Position numbers and translations under genes: made by a program. From Flavobacterium chryseum (GTDB lineage: Bacteria; Bacteroidota; Bacteroidia; Flavobacteriales; Flavobacteriaceae), in assembly GCF_004362015.1 (NCBI RefSeq), contig NZ_SNWW01000004.1:312136-376135 (forward strand): DNA of 64,000 bases, written 5' to 3'. Shown here in pieces: positions 35,703 through 43,382 of the stretch. Position 1 is the first letter of the stretch, and each line of letters begins with the position of its first letter. Below the pieces are notes generated by a model, which had not been told where the DNA came from, made no database searches, and was given only the letters and a program-made list of their open reading frames with translations.

Positions 35703-36530
35703 CTAATAATCTCCTTTTTTCTTAAATCGAGGATCATCTTTTGATATGAATTCTGTTCTTCGTTTTGTTCCTGTTGTAGCTGTTGTTTCAACCTTTGGTA
35801 AACTTGCTTCTTCGGTTTTGCTAGATGGCTCAATTAAATGATTCAATTCTTTAATTTCAGCATCTGTCAAATCACGGTAACGCCCAACCGGAATATCCAA
35901 TGAAATATTAATAATTCTAATACGTTTCAAAGCCGTTACATCATAACCCAAATATTCGGTCATACGACGAATTTGGCGATTTAAACCTTGCGTCAGAATA
36001 ATTTTGAAAGTAAATTGGCTAATTTGCTCTACTTTACATTTTCGGGTAACCGTGTCCAGAATCGGAACACCATTTCCCATTCGCTGTATAAAACGTTCTG
36101 TAATAGGTTTATTTACCGTAACTGTATATTCTTTTTCGTGGTTGTTTCTGGCGCGCAAAATCTTATTTACAATATCACCGTCATTGGTCATAAAAATTAA
36201 GCCTTCACTCGCTTTATCCAATCTTCCGATAGGAAAAATACGTTTTGGGTAATTAATATAATCAATAATATTATTTCGAACTTCTAAGTTAGTTGTACAT
36301 TCAATTCCAACCGGTTTGTTGAACGCTAAATACACTAATTTTTCGTGTTTCTCTACAATCAATTTTCCGTCAATGCGCACTTCATCATCTGGCGAAACCT
36401 TAGTTCCCATTTCAGGCACAACGCCATTTATTGTTACGCGTCCTTCTTCAATCAATTTATCGGCTTCACGACGAGAACAATAGCCGGTTTCTCCAATAAA
36501 TTTATTCAGACGTTTTAAATTCTCTTCCAT
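35703..36530 (-). CDS. rluF: 23S rRNA pseudouridine synthase RluF
   Basis: The 275-residue protein has an N-terminal S4 RNA-binding domain (about 5-52; [20 protein letters not shown]) and a RsuA/RluB/E/F-type catalytic domain with [10 protein letters not shown] (Asp105) and [16 protein letters not shown]. coli RluF modifies U2604 (and U2605) of 23S rRNA. The short Thr/Lys-rich C-terminal tail (about 235-275) is an extension. RluB or RluE are less likely given the S4 domain and motif spacing. Confidence 0.87.
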   Translation of the reverse strand: MEENLKRLNKFIGETGYCSRREADKLIEEGRVTINGVVPEMGTKVSPDDEVRIDGKLIVEKHEKLVYLAFNKPVGIECTTNLEVRNNIIDYINYPKRIFPIGRLDKASEGLIFMTNDGDIVNKILRARNNHEKEYTVTVNKPITERFIQRMGNGVPILDTVTRKCKVEQISQFTFKIILTQGLNRQIRRMTEYLGYDVTALKRIRIINISLDIPVGRYRDLTDAEIKELNHLIEPSSKTEEASLPKVETTATTGTKRRTEFISKDDPRFKKKGDY

Positions 36531-36546
36531 ACTGCAAAAGTAGGTA

Positions 36547-36807
36547 AAATTTAGATTTGTTAGATCTTTAGATTTTAGACTTCTTAGATTTTACACAATC
36601 TTGTCATTCCGAGGAACGAGGAATCTCCGCAAGAAACTCCGGATAGTAAATCACTAATCATTGTCGAGCTACTAACGGAGATCCTTCGTTCTTCAGGATG
36701 ACAAGCATAAGATAACTTTATCTATAAATTAAAATCTAAAAAAAACTTAGCTACTTAGCAACTAAAAAAACCTTTGTCCCTCTGAACCTTTGCGACTTTG
36801 CACCTAA
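36547..36807. repeat. Composite intergenic repeat, left copy beside the P450 cassette
   Basis: Three parts occur in order: a TTAGATTTT-type low-complexity run (36547-36596), an imperfect REP-like palindrome (36600-36705; 25 of 30 arm positions pair), and a segment ending CCTTTGTCCCTCTGAACCTTTG (36768-36807). The same three parts in the same order occur at 39073-39304. Confidence 0.8.
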
Positions 36808-37152
36808 TTATTGATGAAATGAAGAACTATCTTCCGGAGTTTGATCCCGATCAAACATTCCGTAATCGCGAACGACAGTAGCAATTCTTAAATGATAATC
36901 TTTAAAGATTTCGTTTCGGCCTTTCGATTGTGCTTGGCGGTGCATTTCGAGATTTCGCCATTGCTGAATACTTTCTTCATCTTTCCAAAAAGACAAAGAC
37001 AATACTTTTTCAGGATTGCTAAAACTCTGAAAGCGTTCTATTGAGATAAATCCTTCAATATTATTTAATTCCGGTCGCAAATTGGCAGCGATATCCAAAT
37101 ATTCTTCTTTTTTTCCTTCGTTCGGAATGACTTCAAAAATTACAGCTATCAT
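36808..37152 (-). CDS. Antibiotic biosynthesis monooxygenase (ABM) domain protein
   Basis: The 114-residue protein is a single dimeric alpha+beta barrel ABM domain: it opens MIAVIFEVIPNEGKKEEYL and has GFISIERF, LSLSFWKDEESIQQW and the middle helix MHRQAQSKGR. Family members are cofactor-free monooxygenases or heme-handling enzymes such as IsdG. It starts 11 nt after the P450 stop and is very probably co-transcribed with it; substrate unknown. Confidence 0.85.
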   Translation of the reverse strand: MIAVIFEVIPNEGKKEEYLDIAANLRPELNNIEGFISIERFQSFSNPEKVLSLSFWKDEESIQQWRNLEMHRQAQSKGRNEIFKDYHLRIATVVRDYGMFDRDQTPEDSSSFHQ

Positions 37153-37163
37153 AGTTTTGTGTT

Positions 37164-38318
37164 TTAATTTGTTATTGAGATCCAGATGTTTTTTGGCAAT
37201 CGGGCATTAATCAGAGGTTCATATTCAATATTATTTTCTAAGATTTTTATCGTTTTATATTCATGAAATAAAAACCATAAAGCTTCTGTAGCCAAATGAA
37301 TAGAGAAATGTTTTGCCAGGCACAAATGACCGCCAATTCCGAAAGTTAGATTTTCAAAATTGTTTTCTCTTTCGATGTCATAACTTATTGCATTTTCGAA
37401 TTTTTCAGGATCACGATTTGCCGATGCAAGAACAATTAATATGGAATCGTTTTTTTTAATAAGGCTTTCGCCGATATGAAAATCTTCAGCAGCAATTCTT
37501 CTGGTATTATGAATTGGAGGATCAAATCGCAAAGTTTCAATAATCGATTTTTGTATTTCAATTTTATTAGAAAAAGTTTTATTACTCAGAATTTGTAATA
37601 ACGAATTACTCAAAAGTCCTCTTCCGGCATCAAAACTCTGAATAAACAAACCGATTAAATTACTAACGACAACTGGAATAATTTTATCAATTGAAATTTG
37701 ATGTTCTTCTGAAATTTTAATCAATAAAGAATTGTAAAAAGATAAGGAAGAGAGGTGTTTTTCGACTACAGAATATATTTTTTCTGAAACTTCATTTATA
37801 AAATTTACCTGATCTTCTGTTTTCTTCGGAAGCATTATTTTGACAAAAGATTCTATTTTCTCCGAAATAAAATCACAATCGATTTCTTTAAAACCAAAAC
37901 TTTTTAAAACAACCAGAACTGGTAATTTTTTGCAAACTGAATTTACCCAATCAATTTTATCTTTTACTAAATTATCTTCTATTAACTGAGAAATGATTTT
38001 ATTTATGTCGACTGATCTCATGTTTGAGAATAACAACATTGCAATTTCTTTGGAAATCTTATGTTGAATTCCATTCGATAATCGCGTTAAATGAGTTAGA
38101 ATTTCTAATGCCTGTTTGTTGAGTTTTTGTTCGTTGTTTGGATTTATTAACGGAATCTCAAATTTGTTGTTTTTTAGAATTGAAACACAATCGTTATAAG
38201 AATATATTGCCCATATTTTGTTAGTTTCATCCCAATAAACAGGATTTTTTTCTAACATAATTTTATATGTCGAATAAGGATCGGGAATATCAGATTGAAG
38301 GAATAAAGTAGAGGTCAT
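37164..38318 (-). CDS. Cytochrome P450
   Basis: The heme-ligand loop is FGIGGHLCLAKH, with the cysteine near residue 333 of 384, and the ExxR motif is ETLR in IIETLRFDPP. The size is that of a soluble bacterial P450 needing ferredoxin partners; none are encoded nearby. The I-helix reads QSFDAGRG, lacking the usual acid-Thr pair, so oxygen activation may depend on the substrate or on peroxide. The start was moved to MTSTLF because the alternative TTG lies in the -7 box. It diverges from an ArsR gene and precedes the ABM gene. Confidence 0.88.
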   Translation of the reverse strand: MTSTLFLQSDIPDPYSTYKIMLEKNPVYWDETNKIWAIYSYNDCVSILKNNKFEIPLINPNNEQKLNKQALEILTHLTRLSNGIQHKISKEIAMLLFSNMRSVDINKIISQLIEDNLVKDKIDWVNSVCKKLPVLVVLKSFGFKEIDCDFISEKIESFVKIMLPKKTEDQVNFINEVSEKIYSVVEKHLSSLSFYNSLLIKISEEHQISIDKIIPVVVSNLIGLFIQSFDAGRGLLSNSLLQILSNKTFSNKIEIQKSIIETLRFDPPIHNTRRIAAEDFHIGESLIKKNDSILIVLASANRDPEKFENAISYDIERENNFENLTFGIGGHLCLAKHFSIHLATEALWFLFHEYKTIKILENNIEYEPLINARLPKNIWISITN

Positions 38319-38333
38319 GTTGAATGTTTTTAG

Positions 38334-38341
38334 CAAAGTTA
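38334..38341 (-). promoter_or_regulatory. -7 element of the P450-ABM operon
   Basis: On the minus strand this reads TAACTTTG, a perfect match, 15 nt before the P450 ATG. A near match for the plus strand (TAACTTTA, 38344-38351) faces the ArsR gene, so the 73-nt gap is a compact divergent promoter. Confidence 0.65.
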
Positions 38342-38391
38342 TTTAACTTTACAAATCAATAGTTCATTCTACATTTAACTATAAATACCAA

Positions 38392-39072
38392 ATGGAAGAT
38401 CAATTTGTAAAAACGGCAACATTAATTGGAGATCCAACGCGAGCCTCAATTTTGTGGACTTTGTTAGACGGAAGAGCTTTTACGGCAACAGAACTTGCTG
38501 TTGTTGCTCAGACATCGCCACAAAGCATAAGCATGCATTTAGCGAAACTTCTCGATGCCAATTTTCTTTCTGTTGAAAAACAAGGACGTCATAAATATTA
38601 CAGATTTTCAAACAAAGAAGTGGCGTATGCGGTCGAAGCAATGGCAAACCTTGTTCCGAAAAGTGAAATTTCTTCCCTAAAGAAAACTGAAAATTATCCT
38701 CCAATAAAATTCTGCAGAACCTGTTACGATCATTTGGCTGGAAAAATTGGTGTCGCCTTAACCGATAGTTTATTGCAGCAAAAAATAATTGTTGAAAATG
38801 AAAATACTTTTGAAATAAGTCCTCAAGGCGAAAAATGGTTCTCCAATTTTGGAATTGATATTGAAGAAGCTCAAAAACAAAAAAGAATATTCTTAAAACC
38901 GTGTCTCGACTGGAGTGAAAGAAGAAATCACATCGCAGGTTCGATAGGAGCATTGCTTTTAAATAAAATGATAAAAGAAGACTGGCTCAGAAAAAACACA
39001 AACTCAAGAGCAATAACAATAACCGGAAAAGGAGAAAAAGAATTATTGAAGTATTTTAAGATTGTTGTTTAG
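38392..39072 (+). CDS. ArsR-family winged-helix regulator with C-terminal domain
   Basis: The 226-residue protein has an ArsR-type HTH (about 8-85: LIGDPTRASILWTLLDGR, ELAVVAQTSPQSISMHLAKLL, GRHKYYRFSNKEVAYA). A second domain of about 130 residues contains CRTCYDHLAGKIGVAL and KPCLDWSERRNHIAGSIG. Such two-domain forms respond to small molecules. Its four cysteines and the His in these two phrases could bind a metal or a thiol-reactive ligand. It diverges from the P450-ABM pair and likely controls it. Confidence 0.88.
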   Translation: MEDQFVKTATLIGDPTRASILWTLLDGRAFTATELAVVAQTSPQSISMHLAKLLDANFLSVEKQGRHKYYRFSNKEVAYAVEAMANLVPKSEISSLKKTENYPPIKFCRTCYDHLAGKIGVALTDSLLQQKIIVENENTFEISPQGEKWFSNFGIDIEEAQKQKRIFLKPCLDWSERRNHIAGSIGALLLNKMIKEDWLRKNTNSRAITITGKGEKELLKYFKIVV

Positions 39073-39304
39073 ACAGCTTAGACTTCTTAGATTGTTAGAA
39101 TTTTAGATTTTAGATTTTAGATTTTAGATTTTCCACAAAATATGTCATTCCGAGGAACGAGGAATCTCCGCAAGAAACTCCGTTCCTAAAATCACCAATC
39201 TTTGTCGAGCTACTTGCGGACATTCCTCGTTCCTCGGAATGACAAAAATACAGTTGCAATGGGAAAAACCTTTGTTCCTCTGAGCCTCTGCACCTTTGAA
39301 CCTT
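39073..39304. repeat. Composite intergenic repeat, right copy beside the P450 cassette
   Basis: The TTAGATTTT run (39073-39133) is followed by a REP-like palindrome (39141-39246; 31-nt arms 39143-39173 and 39214-39244 with one mismatch), then CCTTTGTTCCTCTGAGCC (39268-39304). Order and orientation match the left copy at 36547-36807. Confidence 0.85.
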
Positions 39305-40154
39305 ACTTAGAAAACAAAAACTCTATCACTTTCTCATACAATTCATCATCATGCATTCCGTGACCTAAACCTTTAGTTTCTATAAACTGACTGTTTTTCC
39401 AATTGCTGGCGATTTTTTTACCTTCTTCAAAAGCAACCACATTATCTGAAGTATCGTGTGCAATAAAACCATCTACATTAAATTCTGAAGCAAATCTTTG
39501 TGCGGAGAAATCTTCAATTTTAAAATTGAAGTGTGTTAAAAATCGACTTTCTAAAAGTGAAAACATTTTGGTATTTAAACTCAACATCGAAATATAATTA
39601 TCGATCAACGTTTTTAAATCTGAAGGCGCACCCAGAATTACCATTTTATTGATACTTGTATTTGGGAATAAATATTGATGATAAACACAGGCTGCACCAC
39701 CAATCGAATGTCCGATAATAATTGTAGGCTGATATTTTTCTACGGCTTTATTGATGAATTCAGCATAAAGCGGAATATTAAATTCTTTTCCGCTGCTTTG
39801 ACCATGAGCGGGCGCATCAATAGCAATAATGGTACTTCCTGATTTTTGAAGATGAGGTAAGGTTTTTTTCCAGCGCGAAGCATTGCTTTCCCAACCGTGA
39901 ACGAGTAAAATTTTGGTTTCGTTACCTTTCCAGACATACGTCTGAAAATGATGATCGTTATGGTGAAACGTCTCTGTTTCTGTATTTCTTAATATTTTAG
40001 GTAAACTGTCTTTTTGAAGTCTTCCAATTCTGGGCTGACTAAAAAGTGCGTAAGAAAGTGCTACAGCTTTTTGCGGACGAACATAACTTAAAAAGTTGAT
40101 ATATTGTCCAACGGATTTTAATGTAATGAAACGAATTCCTTTTTTAATTCCCAA
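39303..40154 (-). CDS. Alpha/beta hydrolase
   Basis: The 283-residue protein has the oxyanion motif LVHGWES (about 84-90), nucleophile elbow GHSIGG with Ser150, and catalytic His265 in GLGHGMHDDE; the Asp is probably in the VDGFIAHD segment. An N-terminal region of about 65 residues precedes the hydrolase core. No signal peptide is seen, so it is cytoplasmic. Substrate unknown. It lies alone between the right copy of the composite repeat and another palindrome. Confidence 0.85.
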   Translation of the reverse strand: MGIKKGIRFITLKSVGQYINFLSYVRPQKAVALSYALFSQPRIGRLQKDSLPKILRNTETETFHHNDHHFQTYVWKGNETKILLVHGWESNASRWKKTLPHLQKSGSTIIAIDAPAHGQSSGKEFNIPLYAEFINKAVEKYQPTIIIGHSIGGAACVYHQYLFPNTSINKMVILGAPSDLKTLIDNYISMLSLNTKMFSLLESRFLTHFNFKIEDFSAQRFASEFNVDGFIAHDTSDNVVAFEEGKKIASNWKNSQFIETKGLGHGMHDDELYEKVIEFLFSK

Positions 40155-40226
40155 AACTTAAATTTTTTCTAAAGGTAAAAAATGTTTTGCCACTGATTAA
40201 AATGATTTTCACAGATTAGTAAAAAG

Positions 40227-40292
40227 TTTCGCCACGAATTTCACGAATTAGCCCGAATTAATTAGTGGGAATTCGTGAAATTAGTGGCGAAA
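40227..40292. repeat. Palindrome of the CACGAATTTCACGAATT family, copy 1
   Basis: Arms 40227-40249 and 40270-40292 match in 22 of 23 positions. Relatives lie at 53425-53480, 56856-56925 and 57663-57786. Confidence 0.85.
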
Positions 40293-40301
40293 AATAATGA
40301 C

Positions 40302-40329
40302 AAAAAAAAAGTCCCGATTAAATCGGGAC
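40302..40329 (-). terminator. Terminator of the COG1579 gene
   Basis: The stem GTCCCGAT/ATCGGGAC is followed on the minus strand by T9, about 10 nt past the stop codon. Confidence 0.9.
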
Positions 40330-40338
40330 AATTTGTTA

Positions 40339-41118
40339 TTAGAATTTAGAGAACAACTGTTTCATTTTTTCTTTTTCTTCTTCAGCTAATGCGCTGTCGA
40401 CCAAAATTCTTCCAGAGTGCTCATCAGTAATGATTTTCTTTCTTGAAGCAATTTCAACCTGAGTTTGTGGTGGAATTGTAAAGAATGATCCTGCAGAAGC
40501 TCCTCTTTCGATAGAAACAACCGCTAAACCGTTACGTACACTACTTCTGATTCTGTTGTAAGCAGCTAATAATCTTTCTTCAATCTGACCTGAAAATTCA
40601 GCTGATTTCTCAGATAAGAAGATTTCTTCTTTTTGAGTCTCAGACATAATCGCATCTAATTCAGATTTTTTATGTTTTAAGTGAGAACTTTTAGCGTCAA
40701 GTTTTTCTTTTAAGTTAGAAATAACTTCTTTTTTATGTTCGATAGAAGCTTTCATTTCTTTGATTTGCTTTTCAGCCAATTGAATTTCTAATTCCTGAAA
40801 CTCAACCTCTTTAGTCAAAGAATTAAATTCTCTGTTATTACGAACTGATTCTTGTTGTTTTGTGTATTTTTTGATAACCTCTTTGTGCTCATCAATCGCA
40901 TTTTTCTTCGATTTGATAAGATCCTCAATCACTTCAAGTTCACTTTTCAGTTTCTCTGAACGAGTGCTCAAACCTGCAACTTCATCTTCTAAATCTTCCA
41001 CTTCTAAAGGAAGTTCTCCTCTAACGTTTCTGATTTCGTCAATTCTAGAGTCAATAAGCTGTAAATCGTATATTGCTCTTAACTTGTCCTCAACACTTAA
41101 TTCTTTCGTATTCGCCAT
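40339..41118 (-). CDS. COG1579 coiled-coil protein with degenerate zinc ribbon
   Basis: The 259-residue protein is a long coiled coil (about 10-180) followed by the C-terminal region that forms a C4 zinc ribbon in relatives. Here the first CxxC is SAGS (Ser208, Ser211, in RGASAGSF) and the second is DEHS (Asp232, Ser235, before GRILVD), so all four zinc ligands are gone while IPPQTQVEI between them remains. The family often partners with Nif3, and the Nif3 gene is immediately upstream (3-nt gap), forming an operon. Cytoplasmic; function unknown. Confidence 0.87.
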   Translation of the reverse strand: MANTKELSVEDKLRAIYDLQLIDSRIDEIRNVRGELPLEVEDLEDEVAGLSTRSEKLKSELEVIEDLIKSKKNAIDEHKEVIKKYTKQQESVRNNREFNSLTKEVEFQELEIQLAEKQIKEMKASIEHKKEVISNLKEKLDAKSSHLKHKKSELDAIMSETQKEEIFLSEKSAEFSGQIEERLLAAYNRIRSSVRNGLAVVSIERGASAGSFFTIPPQTQVEIASRKKIITDEHSGRILVDSALAEEEKEKMKQLFSKF

Positions 41119-41121
41119 ATT

Positions 41122-42216
41122 CTATAAGTACTTAACTGGATTTGTATTTTCTTCTGATAAAATGATTGCAAAATTAAGGATTTTTTTTCGAAGATAATCA
41201 ACAATATAGTTTTTTGTATAGTGTTCGCTCTCAAAATGACCAATATCGGCTAAAAGTAACTTGTTTTCGGCTTCATAAAACTGATGGTATTTTAAATCGG
41301 CTGTCAAAAAAGCATCGGCTCCGGCCATAATTGCATTTTTTATAGCAAAACTTCCTGAACCTCCCAAAACGGCAACTTTCTTTATTTTTTTTCCTGTAAA
41401 GGCCGAATGGCGAATTCCGTCAGCGATCATTTTGTCTTTTACGAAATGTAAAAAGTCTTTTTCATCCATTTCAGTTTCAAACTCACCAACCATTCCTAAA
41501 CCAATATTTTGATGCTGGTTTTGCAAATCGTAAATTTCATAAGCTACTTCTTCATAAATATGATTCGCAAAAAGTGCTTTTAAAATTCTGGATTGCAAAT
41601 GTTTTTCAAACGTAACTTCTATTTTTATTTCTTCGGTTTCAGTCAATTCATGACGTTCTCCAATAACAGGATTGCTTTCAGAATTCCCTTTATAGGTTCC
41701 GATTCCATTTGAGTTAAAACTGCAATTGTCATAATTGCCAATTGTTCCCGCGCCGGCATCAAACAAAGCCTGACGTACTTTTTGAGCATTTTCAGGAACG
41801 GTATAAGTCACCAATTTTTGAATAAAATTTTGCTTAGGAATTAAAACTTTTGTATTGATTAAGCCTAAAGCATCACAAAATATTTTATTTACTCCAGTAG
41901 AATGATTGTCCAGAGCCGTGTGAACTGCATAAATAGCAATATCATTTTTGATAGCTTTTAGAATTGCGCGCTCGACATAATTTTTACCCGTAATTTTTTT
42001 AATTCCTGAGAATAAAATCGGGTGAAAACAAACTACCAAATTGCAGTTTTTTGCAATCGCTTCTTCGATTACATTTTCTAAAGCATCATGACAAACCAAA
42101 ACTCCGGTGCTTTCTGTTTCAGTATTTCCAAATAAAAGTCCGACATTGTCAAAATCTTCGGCGTAAGCTAGAGGAGCCATTTCTTCGAGAACTGCTAATA
42201 TATCTTTGATTTTCAT
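41122..42216 (-). CDS. Nif3-like dinuclear metal center protein
   Basis: The 364-residue protein shows the YbgI/NIF3 metal-binding histidines in FHPILFSGIKK and HTALDNHSTGVN, then DLKYHQFYEAE and DIGHFESEH at the C-terminus. The central insertion (about 130-235) is the PII-like domain found in longer bacterial forms. These proteins form hexameric toroids with two metals; they have been linked to GTP cyclohydrolase-like chemistry, but the role is unsettled. It is co-transcribed with the COG1579 gene. Confidence 0.92.
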   Translation of the reverse strand: MKIKDILAVLEEMAPLAYAEDFDNVGLLFGNTETESTGVLVCHDALENVIEEAIAKNCNLVVCFHPILFSGIKKITGKNYVERAILKAIKNDIAIYAVHTALDNHSTGVNKIFCDALGLINTKVLIPKQNFIQKLVTYTVPENAQKVRQALFDAGAGTIGNYDNCSFNSNGIGTYKGNSESNPVIGERHELTETEEIKIEVTFEKHLQSRILKALFANHIYEEVAYEIYDLQNQHQNIGLGMVGEFETEMDEKDFLHFVKDKMIADGIRHSAFTGKKIKKVAVLGGSGSFAIKNAIMAGADAFLTADLKYHQFYEAENKLLLADIGHFESEHYTKNYIVDYLRKKILNFAIILSEENTNPVKYL

Positions 42217-42329
42217 TTTTTACTTTTTGTTTCACGTTTCAGGTTTTGTTTGTTTCAGGTTTCATGCTGATATGGAAACGTGAATAAATTCATAAAACAA
42301 ATTAACGAAAAATATTATACTTTCGTAAA

Positions 42330-43382
42330 ATGAATGTAGTTCGAAAAATACTTTTCCCTTTTGCCATTTTATATGGATTTATTACTTCAATCAGAAATTA
42401 TTTTTTTGATAAAGGAATTCTGAAATCGACTTCATTTGATATTCCAGTTATTGCTGTTGGAAATTTAAGTGTTGGCGGAACCGGAAAAACACCTCAAATA
42501 GAATATTTAATTCGGTTATTATCTGATAAATATAAAATTGCGACTTTAAGCCGGGGTTATAAGCGTAAATCGGAAGGTTTTGTTTTGGCAGATTCAACTT
42601 CGAATGCCGAGATTTTAGGCGATGAACCTTTTCAGTTTTATCAAAAATTTTCAAATATTCAGGTTGCTGTTGATGCTGATCGAACAAACGGAATTACAAA
42701 ATTATTATCTCAGTCTATAAAACCTGAAATAATTTTGCTTGACGACGCTTATCAACACCGAAAAGTAAAAGCCGGTTTTTATATTTTACTGACTTCTTAC
42801 GACGATTTGTATGCTGATGATTTTATGCTGCCAACCGGAAATTTGCGCGAAAGCAGAAGCGGAGCAAACAGGGCAAAGATTATAATTGTAACAAAATGCC
42901 CAAAGGATTTATCAGATCAAAAACAGACGGAAATTAGATTGAAATTAAAGCTAACATCTTCACAGCAAATCTATTTTACTTTTATAGATTATGATGATGA
43001 AATTTATAGTAAAGACGAAAAAATAGCCGTTTCTGAAATTAAAAAAGAATCAAAATTACTTCTTGCAGGAATTGCAAAACCAAAACCGTTTTTTGATTAT
43101 TTAAAGAATGAAAATGATGAGTGCCTGACTTATCCGGATCATCATCATTTTTCAGATGGAGATCTAGAGGAGATTCACAAAAAAACTCAGAGCAAAAAAA
43201 TTATTACAACAGAGAAGGATTATGTTCGGCTAAAAGATTCTAAACTCGTTTCGCAATTGTACTACTTACCAATTAAAAGTACATTTATCAATCATCAACA
43301 AAATTTTGACACAACAATTTTAGAGTACATCAAAACAATTCAGCAACTTAGAGGCTTAAAAAAACCTAATCAAAAAATTTAG
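42330..43382 (+). CDS. lpxK: Tetraacyldisaccharide 4'-kinase
   Basis: The 350-residue protein has an N-terminal membrane-associated helix (about 7-25) and the P-loop GNLSVGGTGKT (44-54), plus DDAYQHRKVK and the downstream TTEKDYVRL motif of LpxK. It phosphorylates the lipid A disaccharide precursor at the inner membrane. Its last 17 nt overlap the end of the convergent hybrid kinase gene, with no terminator between them. Confidence 0.94.
   Translation: MNVVRKILFPFAILYGFITSIRNYFFDKGILKSTSFDIPVIAVGNLSVGGTGKTPQIEYLIRLLSDKYKIATLSRGYKRKSEGFVLADSTSNAEILGDEPFQFYQKFSNIQVAVDADRTNGITKLLSQSIKPEIILLDDAYQHRKVKAGFYILLTSYDDLYADDFMLPTGNLRESRSGANRAKIIIVTKCPKDLSDQKQTEIRLKLKLTSSQQIYFTFIDYDDEIYSKDEKIAVSEIKKESKLLLAGIAKPKPFFDYLKNENDECLTYPDHHHFSDGDLEEIHKKTQSKKIITTEKDYVRLKDSKLVSQLYYLPIKSTFINHQQNFDTTILEYIKTIQQLRGLKKPNQKI

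Noticed and set aside
38480..38953. 157-residue minus-strand frame
   Set aside because: It lies entirely inside the ArsR regulator gene, which has clear domains on the plus strand.
36547..39304. Insertion sequence or composite transposon around the P450 cassette
   Set aside because: No transposase or target-site duplication is visible; the flanks are REP-like intergenic repeats.
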